The notes under the pieces are model-generated. The model had not been told where the DNA came from. It ran no database searches and saw only the letters and a list, made by a program, of their open reading frames with translations. A DNA stretch of 64,000 nt from Marsupella aquatica (Eukaryota; Marchantiophyta). The position numbers and the translations under genes were made by a program. Where the stretch lies: contig OZ316899.1 of NCBI GenBank assembly GCA_973895155.1, positions 11,036,001 to 11,100,000 on the forward strand. The letters are read 5' to 3'. Shown one piece after another: positions 47,440-56,213 of the stretch. The stretch's first letter is position 1. Each line of letters starts with the position of its first letter.

Positions 47440-47811
47440 ATGCACCAGTTGCACACTCAGAGGATATTTAATGAAGGGGGTTATGAAATGTTTGATCTCG
47501 GAACGCTATTTAACTCAGTAATAGTTAACCAAAACCTTTCAGTAGCGCCTGGCGCTACTACTCTAATCCCACTAGACAACCATCGTCTATTCCAGCCTCC
47601 TCACGATCAGTGTCTTGCCGAAAACCATCTAGCAGGAACTCCACATAAGTTTGCGATGGCTGTTGATGAATGGTCTCGTCAAGAAATACCAAACTACCGC
47701 AAGACAAAGTCTAGAAATAAGAGGCAAAGATCCGTGACCGTTCCCAGCAAGTTCATTGAATACGACAAAATAGGACGGAAACCAAAACATTTATGCAACC
47801 ACAACCCATAA
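47440..47811 (+). CDS. Doubtful 123-residue ORF in the 3' flank of the methylase gene
   Basis: Open with an ATG but no recognisable domain. One copy of the palindrome lies inside it (as residues near SVAPGATTL), and elsewhere palindromes avoid coding DNA. Probably chance, listed because it is the longest plus-strand frame here. Confidence 0.15.
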   Translation: MHQLHTQRIFNEGGYEMFDLGTLFNSVIVNQNLSVAPGATTLIPLDNHRLFQPPHDQCLAENHLAGTPHKFAMAVDEWSRQEIPNYRKTKSRNKRQRSVTVPSKFIEYDKIGRKPKHLCNHNP

Positions 47812-48057
47812 AGAATCCACACCAAAGAACCCTTAGAAAATTGGGAAGCGCCCGGCGCTAGCAAATAATTAACCTAAGCATACGGCTTTACAAATCAACT
47901 TCAAGAATCGGAAATAAAAATATAAGAGTGACAGTATGTTTGAGGAGCGCCTGGCGCTAGTAAAACTTGAAAGGGCTTAAAATCGGCCAATTCATCAAAA
48001 TGATTACATATTGAAACATTAAATCATGTATTTGAAGAATGCCCCATTGCTACTTAT

Positions 48058-51000
48058 AAACTATCAGATGTTTCTGATTCGGAGCTTTCAGATCTGTCCG
48101 TGGACTCGGCCTTGTCATCAATGTACTTGCTTTGAGAAACATCATCTATATAAGGGTTTCTCATGAACTTCTTGTCTGCTCCCCTCTAAAGACAAAGACC
48201 TTTTGTTTCCCAACAAAGCGTTCTAATTTTGTCAACCCTCCTAGCAACATTTTCAGCGTATGAGGGCAAAACAAACGGCTTCTCAAGAGTGACAATTAGA
48301 TTCCTAGCTAGTCTCCTCCGGAGTTGGAAACGCTTCTTTAGATTCCATTTTGACCTGATCCAGTAAAACGGAAAAAAATATAAGTATAGGGGAAGAGAGA
48401 GCAAGAACCCAGAATTGTCAACAACACTTGAAAGGATAAAGAAGCTTACTAGAAGAACATTACTCGTTTGAGTCTTCGCTCTTCTCCAAAGAATCTTCCT
48501 CCTGGGGTTTCTCGTGTCATCTTTGACGTCTCCAAAGGTATCTTCCTCTTCATCAAAATCAAAGTTGAGAACAGAGCGGAGCCTATCTTTATTTTTGCGA
48601 CCACTTATATTGGTCGCGGGAGGAGGCAATATCGGAACATGCTTGGGATCAAGAAGTTCTAAGAAAACCCTTGATGCAGTCTCAACAGACTCACGCCTAT
48701 TTTCCAACCCAATCACAAAACGACCAGAAAAATCCCCATCAATGAATGTGCTTCCTGAACCTACAGTCCAGTCAAGGACAATATCTCAAGGAAGAGTAAA
48801 AAGCTCTATCACCAACTGCATAAAACCAACCGAAAGATAGGCGTTCCCAACAAACTCCAATTCCAGGCAATGATCTGTCTTCAAGGTTGGGAGCCCAATC
48901 AAGTTAGAGATCGAAGGATCTTCAGTTATTGATAAAGGCTTAAACCTTTGGTCCTTTGGTACCTTACCCTTTGAAGAATTTTGGCAAAATATGTTGAGCC
49001 TGAGGGTAAATACCTGCACGCATTGCGATCCAAATTCTAAAATGATCAACCAATGGGTAATGTCTAGAGAACTACAACAAAGATTAAATTAGCGTCGGGC
49101 GCTAACAATAAACAAGGGATGCAATGATCTATACCTGAATATCGGTCTTTGCTCTGTACATCGGCATAGACATGATGACATTGTGAGAATTGACACAATG
49201 GAACTTTTTTGATTGCCGGCATGCTGCAATGACCTGCGATACCTGGTTGTGGTCATCTGAATACAAGATTGTAAGCATGCCATCATCAGAAAGGGAAAGG
49301 GTCCATCGATCTAAAGAAAGAACTGGGAACTGTGTGGTCTAGTACATTCCACTTTGGAACCCGACGGTCCATGAGCGTAGGTTTAAGTCCAGTAGGAAGA
49401 TAAATGAATCCTGCATTGACTCCAAATGATCTTTCTTTTCCTCCTCTGATGACTCCCTTTTCCCGGGAACCTGACTTGATTAAGTCCTTTCCCCATTTCT
49501 CTGCACCAGTCACCCACTCTGGTTTCTCTTCTTTGTTGAAAGCAGTATCAATAAATTCTTAGATGCTTGTTTCCACCATGCAATGCCTAGAAGATTTTCT
49601 CTTGAAGTTTCCCACATCTCTCTGCACACCAGTTCCAGTGGCATCATCTCGGGAAGATTCTCTTGCTTGAATTGCCCTTTTCTTCTTCTTCTTTGTACTG
49701 GTTGCATCAAGAGGGACAATCTCTTTCGCTTTGTCAACAGGAGTTACTGGGTCTGATTGGGCACCGGTATTGGCTTCGGAAGGCTCAGGAGTGGCATCAA
49801 CTTTGTTTTGTCTGTTGCAACATCAGACTTTCTCCCACCTAAAGGAAAAGAACAGAATTTAATCAATGCTTAATAATAGCGCCAGACGCTGACCAAACCA
49901 ATTAAAAGAAAAAAAACCAATAGACATAGACATATAGCAGCACCTGGCGCTAACCAAAATATGAAGCTACAAGCTCAATGGAAACTGACATTTTTTGGCG
50001 GACCGTGTTGAGGTACTCGGTGCCGCAGCTTCGGTTTTTGCTTTTGCTCTGGGTTTGCGACTTCGGTCAACATGAACAACCGTAGTTTCGCACACCGTTT
50101 GCAATTCTGCCGTCGACTTGCTCACATCACCTTTGATTCGCTACTTCATGTCAGACACAAACTTTGGAGGGACCTGAGACTTAGAGAGCTTATGAAATGC
50201 GTCTTTCTCAGTGTCGCCGAATGGAGAGTCCCATCTATCGGTGTCCAAATACCATGGACAATGAATTCTCTCCCATTCTGACAGTTTCCTTGGTGGAAGA
50301 CACCCTTCGGCAGGATACATTGAATACACGTCGGCCATAATGTCTCATTCGGGAACAATGATCTAGTTTTGGAAAGTAATTGGGTATGCCCCAAAAGTAA
50401 TCTGGCTTCACAATCTCCATATGCATGAAGAAACGGTACAGATATCGTTTGGCCCTCTTTTGATTCTTCAGGGTGTAGTCAGCCTTGTCGGGATACCTGG
50501 AAGGCCACATTGTATTAAAAAACTTGCCTTTCACGGCGTCCCCAAATTTCTTGAAATCATTTGAGACTATTTCAAAAAGCGATTCAATTGAATCACACTA
50601 CCACCCCTGCAACCGATTGGCGGGGACTATATCACTGACTTGGCGTAGGGAGGTTTGCAGCAAACCAACAGCGATTCCCTCCATAGTGTTCCAAGTTTGC
50701 CAGGTATGGCACCATTGCTTCACTGGATCATCATTAACGCTCTGTGGATGGAAGAATTGTTTCCTCAGCTCCGGTGTACAATGGGCAACCAGAAGGGTAC
50801 TCCTCAACTTGGGGTCGAGGGTAGAGACAGCGGTAACCAATCTTGCTTGATCCATTGTACAAACAACTGCATCGGGTTTCTTCTCTCGCTTATTCTTCTC
50901 TATCAGGGGGTACATCTCGGCACAGGTCCGCATGAAATCCTCAAAGGCGAGGCTTAACAGAGGAGTGATTTTTGACACCCTTATCGCCCAATCCTTTGTT

Positions 51001-51712
51001 ACCTCCTTCATCATCGCTGCATGTCTTTTTGAAATCTCTTCGGGAGACCAAGGTGTACCCTGAGCGATAGCAATTTCTAGATCCATCTTAAACTGTCGAG
51101 AATAAGACTTGATCTTATTCTCATACAAGATGTACAAAAGCGCTTCCTGAGGCATTTTTTTGGTATACCACGATCCCTTTCGTGTTTTTTGCATAATCTG
51201 TCCAAACTTCTTGAAATTTGCACCGTCAATGATTGACTTGTAGTAATCTAGATCATTCGACAAAATTTGGTTGATACAGTCTGCGTCAAGTATCCAAGAG
51301 GGTTCGACCACTGCCTGCCCAAGCCTGAAAATGAGTGAGGGGGTCAGTAGCGCCCGGCGCTAGTGAAACACTGTGATCATAGATTGGAAGAGAAATATGT
51401 TGGAAGAGACTTACTGGTTAACAGTGTGCATTGCCGTGTCAATCTCCCTTTTCTCCCTTGAATATTGTGCACTGGACGCGAGGATGATATTTCACATCAA
51501 AAGGATCCTCCTTTGTTACGATGGACCATGCGTATAGTCGATGGTTACCATCAAATACTGAAAACATCTTATCCTGTAGGATGGAGAAGTCAAGGTCGGC
51601 AGCACATTCCGCCTCAAACTTTTCATTCTCTCTGACCCAAATTGGATCCTAGGAAGCACGAGTCTCTGGTGTGCAGATCTGGACTTCTCCATTCAAATCT
51701 AAAATCCAGATC
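48058..51712 (-). pseudogene. ParB-like domain / N4-N6 DNA methylase fusion gene, decayed, with introns
   Basis: Minus strand, in order. Exon A (to 51415): ParB/sulfiredoxin-like region with FSVFDGNHRLYAWSIV (51538-51552 encodes DGNHR) and PRVQCTIF. A 90-bp intron (51414-51325) has donor GTAAGT and acceptor TTTCAG. Exon B continues QLGQAVVEPSWILDADC through a helical region of unknown fold to about 50000 (one TAG near 50598, a frame change near 50335, a TAG near 50140). Intron about 49990-49839. Then a Lys/Ser-rich linker and a domain with GMLTILYSDDHNQVSQVI, an intron at about 49134-49072, and LVIELFTLP, stop, DIVLDWTVGSGSTF with FVIGLENRRESVETASRVF, matching the C-terminal AdoMet-binding motif of beta-class N6_N4 methylases. 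An acidic Ser-rich tail ends at 48058. No clear (D/S)PP(Y/W) catalytic motif was found. Several stops and frameshifts: inactive here. Confidence 0.7.
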
Positions 51713-51892
51713 TAAAATTCTAAAATGCCTAAAATCTTCAATTTTAACATTAGTTGAGGATTCAATATATAGCCATAAGAGGCAGTAATACAACATTAAT
51801 TTCCCCAAAACCCGTTTTTTGCATATTTCCAATACAAAAGAAAACTAGCGTGGGGCGCTAGTAAAAAATAAAGCTATCACAACTACATTATC

Positions 51893-52450
51893 TGCCTGAT
51901 TAACGTAATTTAAGCAGACGTTAATTGCAACGTTCAGCCGACGTGTGGAAAAGTCCCATGCAACGACGTTTAAGTAGCGACATTACTAACGATGTACTCC
52001 TGGATGTTCTTACCGTTGCCGACTGCGACGTTCTCCACTTAACGTTGTATTAGATGACGTTAACATCAACGCGGCATTGTTGATAACATGGGCCTATTGA
52101 CGTGGCTAGAAATGACGTTAGACATTGTTTAACCAAGTTTGATACGTTGTACATTGCCATGTAAGACACCACGTTTAATGGGTACAACGTAGTTTAGTTG
52201 GTTAAGTGTGACGTTTCTTACGACGTTTGGTACGGTCTACACAATAAATAACATGGTTATCTGCTTCTGTATGCGGACGTACATTGGGGAACGTTGTCCA
52301 TCACGATGTTTGGAACAGTTAAGAGTGTAACACAACAGGACGTATACACGATTAGGCATGGTAGTACATGACTGGTTCGGGTTGTTGTTCTGGTTCAATA
52401 TAGAATACATGCATTCATTATACACATTGTAACCTGGAATGATATGCCAC
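51893..52450. repeat. ACGT-core subterminal repeat array, left
   Basis: About twenty short words with an ACGT core, mostly AACGT, GACGTT, TAACGTC or CGACGTT, in both orientations within about 450 bp. Such arrays are the typical binding sites of the TnpA-type protein of CACTA elements. TTTAGGG-like CCCTAAACCCTAAA lies just beyond, at 52493-52506. Confidence 0.8.
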
Positions 52451-53129
52451 CACAAATGGGTGTTTTGAATACAAATCCAAGATGTAACCTAAACCCTAAA
52501 CCCTAAACTCCTAGCTAATGTCGTTGAGATTGCCTATCACGTCCTGACTGTCCGCCTCGCCAACGCAACTCGTACCTCTGGTCATCCTGCTCTGAGGTAC
52601 TACTATCTAGCTCCGGCATAGCCTTGCTTCTTGTTGTTCTAGTGCTACGAGGTACCCTAGTGGAATGCCTCTCACCACTGCTCCTCCTCCTCTCTCTATC
52701 TCTCCGTCTTTCTCTATCTCCCTCCTTGCGTCTCTCCCTCCCTCGTCCTCCTTCAGGGAAAAGATCACGAGAAGTCCCACCATGTTGTCCGCATGGTACC
52801 CGGGCCTCCTCCTGGGTACCCTCCTCAAGCGGGACAGTGTCAGCATCCTCATCCTCTGCAATGGGTCATGCTACTAAACCCTCTAGTGCAATCCAATCCA
52901 CCTATATACAAGACACGGTTTCAGTCTAGGTTGGCACAAGATACGCTTTCACTCTACGTCTATGGAATGGTGTTAATACAATGTAGCCAAGACATCACTA
53001 CTTACTGGGAAGTCTTTGGGAGTTGAATCAAGCTTTGCCCATAGGGCTGCCGGGCCATATCGCTTGGAGTACAAGTGCTCCTGCTCACTTGGGTCGGCAT
53101 CTCGGCCATACTTTCGCTTCTACAGCAAA
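52451..53129. other. CACTA-like element internal spacer
   Basis: No gene recognised. A CT-rich tract with CTCCTCC/TCTCTCTC runs at about 52675-52760. Frames on both strands across it are low-complexity and probably spurious. Confidence 0.45.
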
Positions 53130-53360
53130 AGTCACATTACATCGTTCAAGAGGAGGTACTTTACACACCTCACTGCTACGTTAAACCAATTGCGTCATCC
53201 CAAACAACGTTACATATTACTCGATGGCATTAACGTCGCAACGACGACATTAGGGGTAGTGTAACGTCATCTCGTGAGACATAAAGGGTGAAATACGACA
53301 ATTTGAGCGACATTAAATTTGGCAATGGAGACGTTAATCTAAAAGAACGACGTTAATTAC
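53130..53360. repeat. ACGT-core repeat array, second
   Basis: About ten ACGT-core words (ACGTTAAACC, AACGTTACAT, TAACGTCGCAACGACG, GACGTTAATC, CGACGTTAATT) in 200 bp, directly 3' of the minus-strand gene that ends at 53353. Confidence 0.75.
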
Positions 53361-54395
53361 TGTTGCACACCAAAGCAGCACCACAAGGCATTGATTTGAA
53401 TGATTGCGCAATGTGAAATGGAAGAGAACTTACATAGGTTGCAAGAAATCCTCCCCATCCTCCCTGCCCCCAGAAATTTGTCACCTTCTTGCCACTCGCT
53501 TTTTGAACAGCAGTGGCCTTGTCTCCCATATGCACTCGCTTTCCAACTGGGGTGTCCAGGGCTGCTTCAAGTTCACTGACAATCAATTTGAAGTCAGCTT
53601 CGCTCATGCCATCAGGTTTCTTATACTCCCCCGTCCTTATGCACCTGAGTTTGTGCACCTTTGCTCTCCACCTGAACCGTCAATCAGCGAGGTGATTCAC
53701 AATCTTCTTCCTGATGTGGCGGTAGTCAATCTCTCGCCCATTTCTGAATCCAGCCTGCACATCATTCAGAAGCACCTGGAACTTCTTTTCGATATGTACC
53801 AGCTCCTTTCGGTCGTCCAATCGGGGCAGTGTTTAGTCACATAGGTCTGCACTCTGTTTGTGAGTGCTTTCTCATCCAGAACGTTCGGCCTTGCATCAAA
53901 AGCAGCAAGGGTGATGGTGGGGAGGTGCTCTTTGCTGGCAAGAGCTTGTTGAGGATGTGATCGCCGCTCTGAATGTGAGTGCTCCTTTGTCCTCTCTGCT
54001 CCATGATGTCGATCTCCCCTGCGTCTCTTTGACCTTGATGTCTCTGCATTGTGCTCATTGGTTCCTTTCCCCTTTTGCCTTCTCCTTTCAGTGCTGCTAT
54101 TTGACAAAGACCGAGATCACCTCCTCCTCCTATGTGCTCGACGGTCCCTCCTCTCATCGTCTGCCCTGTATCTCTCATGTGCGATCCTCACTTGACTCTT
54201 GATAGGGGTTTGAGCAGTTGCCTGAGAATGTAGCTGGATCTCACAGAAGGTTGGATCGTTCCAACCATTGTCTGCTAGTGTTGGGAATGTAGGCAGCGGA
54301 TCAATCAATGCCCCATCAATCTCTCCAACGACATCTGGCGCTTCAACCTCGGCCACCTCCTCTTGGTCGGGAGCATTGGCCTCAATACTCTCCAA
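53353..54395 (-). pseudogene. Candidate TnpA-like protein of the CACTA-like element
   Basis: Minus-strand pieces in order: acidic N-terminus (54395-54210, EANAPDQEEVAEVEAPDVV), an Arg-rich segment (RRDRRAHRRRR), and after a stop a basic Ser/Arg/Lys-rich stretch (54107-53950). Then a region AFDARPNVLDEKALTNRVQT and, after a frame change, HIEKKFQVLLNDVQAGFRNG. It ends with a conserved-looking block (53658-53353) containing FKLIVSELEAALDTPVGKRV and TNFWGQGGWGGF. No known domain recognised. Position opposite the TNP2 gene, small size and basic content make a DNA-binding TnpA-like role plausible. Frame changes may be unrecognised introns. Confidence 0.4.
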
Positions 54396-54958
54396 GTAAT
54401 CTATAAACTTGGACTCCTTCGGCCCATAGAGGTATGACTTTGTGGTAGTTCACTTGAATTGAGATTGATAGGTCTTGGATTCAACTGTTGTGGCTGACAC
54501 TTCCCAACTATTGTGGCTGACTCTTCCCTTTCTGTGGGGTTTCACAGATTTCCCCTTAAAAAAATTTATAAAAAAAAACCTGGACCCTTCGTTCCCTGTT
54601 CTCCCATGAATTGCCAGCTATGGTTGAAGGCCTGAACTAGTGAATGTGTCAAACATAGTGATGTATGCACCTTCTCCATCTCCATCTCCTCTGGATCCTC
54701 CATGGCCACCTTCACTGCATCAAAGTTCACACTGCATGGAAGGTAGCCTGGATGAGACATGGCGGGTGATTCTGTGAGGGTAGAGGAGACTACTCTCAGG
54801 AGAGATGGAGGGACTACTCTCCGGAGAGGAGGAGGGACTACTCGCCTGAGAGGAGGTCGAGACGTTGTAGATCCTGACGTCATCGCCATCGACGGAGGCA
54901 GGAGGATAGGAGTGATAGGAGCCCCCATCGGCCATATGACATTCATCGTCATCCAGAG
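54396..54958. other. Spacer between divergent CACTA genes
   Basis: The region lies between the start of the minus-strand gene and the plus-strand transposase genes, so it could hold a bidirectional promoter. A GAGAGGAGG-type minisatellite (GGAGGGACTACTC units) spans about 54785-54850. Overlapping frames on both strands are low-complexity. Confidence 0.45.
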
Positions 54959-55483
54959 CCCCATGGTCACAGCTCACCTTCCTCTTTGGACGAGGGGTTT
55001 GGAGAGGCCATGGCTGCTCTTCATGGGATTGGACCAGTCCGGAAGATGCCTTGCCCTTGTAGACGATGCAAGGGTGTTGTGTCTCACGAGAGGACTACTC
55101 GTTAGCCATTTAGGGATGCATGGTCGTCATGTACCACCATTACCCGAGGTGAGTTTCCTTCTTATTGCAAAACCATTTTGCTTAACTTTAACTATCACAA
55201 GGTTGGAGTACTTTGCCTTCAATCATGAATGCTCAAGTTTGCTGGCATGCTGAGATTTTCTTGCTTACATGTGGAACAGATTCTGGTTGTGCCGTCACCT
55301 CCTAAGGACAGCATGCGAGAGGTTGCACGTCAAGCTCTGACTGCACTGGTGCCCCCATCAGCTCTAGATGCCACTTTGAGGGCAATAGACCGTGTTTTTG
55401 ATAGGAGGAGGGTTTCACAGGTGCACCCTATTGAGAGGGGAGTCGTGGTCAATACCAGACCACGGTCTTTGGAGTCTACCTAG
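54959..55483 (+). pseudogene. Transposase-associated Cys-rich exon and following exon
   Basis: In the frame from about 54960 a segment reads VRKMPCPCRRCKGVVSHERT and then, after a shift, SHLGMHGRHVPPLPE up to a GTGAGT donor at about 55149. The C-x-C-x2-C followed by His is like the transposase-associated domain at the N-terminus of CACTA TnpD proteins. A second exon (55281-55483) gives REVARQALTALVPPSAL and ATLRAIDRVFDRRRV, a helical segment of unknown role. It may be the start of the transposase or of the SET gene. Confidence 0.45.
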
Positions 55484-55499
55484 GGCGTCCGCCTAGGGC

Positions 55500-56098
55500 G
55501 AGGCCACCACATTGTCCTTTTCTTGATGCATCTATTGCTCGGGCACCGAGAGAGTTGCATGGGAGAGCCTTGGACATTGTAAAAGACTCCTTCCCTACCC
55601 AATTTGGGCTCCCTGTGGACCTTCCAATTAGGGAGCCTATCATAGTTTGGGATTGCCCATGGGTCCTCCTCCCCTCCACATTGGGCCCTGGTGTAGGGCT
55701 TGGATTATTTGCGCTTGTAGATATTGTGGTCCCTAATGGTTGTGCGCCCAAGGACTTGCCTTAGCTCTTTCCATTCTATGGGCCTAAGTATTTTGCTCAA
55801 CGATGGCGCATCTTGTCTCGACAATGTCCGACCTTTGGTCGATATGGCATGTCGGTCAAGCTTGACCCTAGGTATGCTCAGATGGATGGTTACCCGCCGC
55901 GCACTGGAAACCTGGCAAGTTACATCAATAGCACATTGGGTTCTTGGCGTTTAGGTTTTAGGCCAAACGCTAAGTGGCATGAGTACCATGACCAGACTCA
56001 CCCTCGTTTCCCATGGCTTGTACGCATTACATCTTGACCCATGCTACCCGCACCATTAGAGCAGGGGAAGAGATTCTTGTAGATTATGATTGGCATTG
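55500..56098 (+). pseudogene. SET-domain protein carried by the CACTA-like element
   Basis: SET domains methylate protein lysines, commonly histone tails, using AdoMet. Visible in order: VGLGLFALVDIVVPNG (55690-55740; the GxGLFA start), LFPFYGPKYFAQRW after one TAG, TFGRYGMSVKLDPRY, GNLASYINSTLG (55907-55940; the N-H/N-x-x pocket region), NAKWHEYHDQTHPRFPW (55970-56015), and after a one-base shift ATRTIRAGEEILVDYDWH (56045-56098; the GEE-(I/L)-x-x-D-Y end). Spacing and order fit a SET fold; pre-SET and post-SET zinc regions are not seen. One stop and one frameshift. It could be fused to the transposase upstream or be a separate captured gene. Confidence 0.8.
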
Positions 56099-56213
56099 AC
56101 AATATGACATATTCGTAATTTATGGACCCATTGTTGCATAATACATTGTTGCGTTGTTTATTGCGTTTGATTATATATGACTTTGTATCAAATATTGGAT
56201 TTCACAATTGTAG

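Larger units (their letters stand above)
47311..51863. repeat. Dispersed palindrome TAGCGCC(C/T)GGCGCTA, nine copies
   Basis: Copies, exact or with one to three changes: 47311-47328, 47541-47558, 47846-47864, 47945-47964, 49090-49106, 49877-49895, 49936-49954, 51347-51364, 51844-51863. Typical form is TAGCGCCTGGCGCTAG followed by TAAAA or a similar A-rich stretch. Four fall in introns of the ParB/methylase gene (one at 49.09 kb, two at 49.88-49.95 kb, one at 51.35 kb), four downstream of its stop and one upstream of the first readable exon. None falls in a readable exon. Two more copies lie in the related small element at 2.1 kb. Confidence 0.85.
47171..51876 (-). mobile_element. Unclassified DNA element carrying a ParB-like / DNA methylase gene
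   Basis: The element lies between the truncated copia RT and the start of the ACGT-rich CACTA-like element. Its left end (47178-47260: TTTACAAAAGGCAGCAAAA, GGAAACAGGA, TGGTAACAG) is shared with the small element at 1965-2305, which shows the family is mobile. It carries one minus-strand multi-exon gene (about 51712-48058) and many copies of a GCGCC/GGCGC palindrome. Its right end and upstream exons are cut off by the CACTA-like insertion at about 51877; the remainder may lie beyond the window. No transposase or recombinase domain was recognised in the visible part. Confidence 0.65.

Noticed and set aside
48468-48840. Plus-strand frames of 64 and 108 residues rich in serine
   Set aside because: Antisense to the methylase motif exon, whose minus-strand reading is clearly conserved.
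47178-51876. Bacterial contamination as the source of the ParB/methylase gene
   Set aside because: The gene has GT-AG introns, the element interrupts a plant copia element, and a relative sits elsewhere in the same window.
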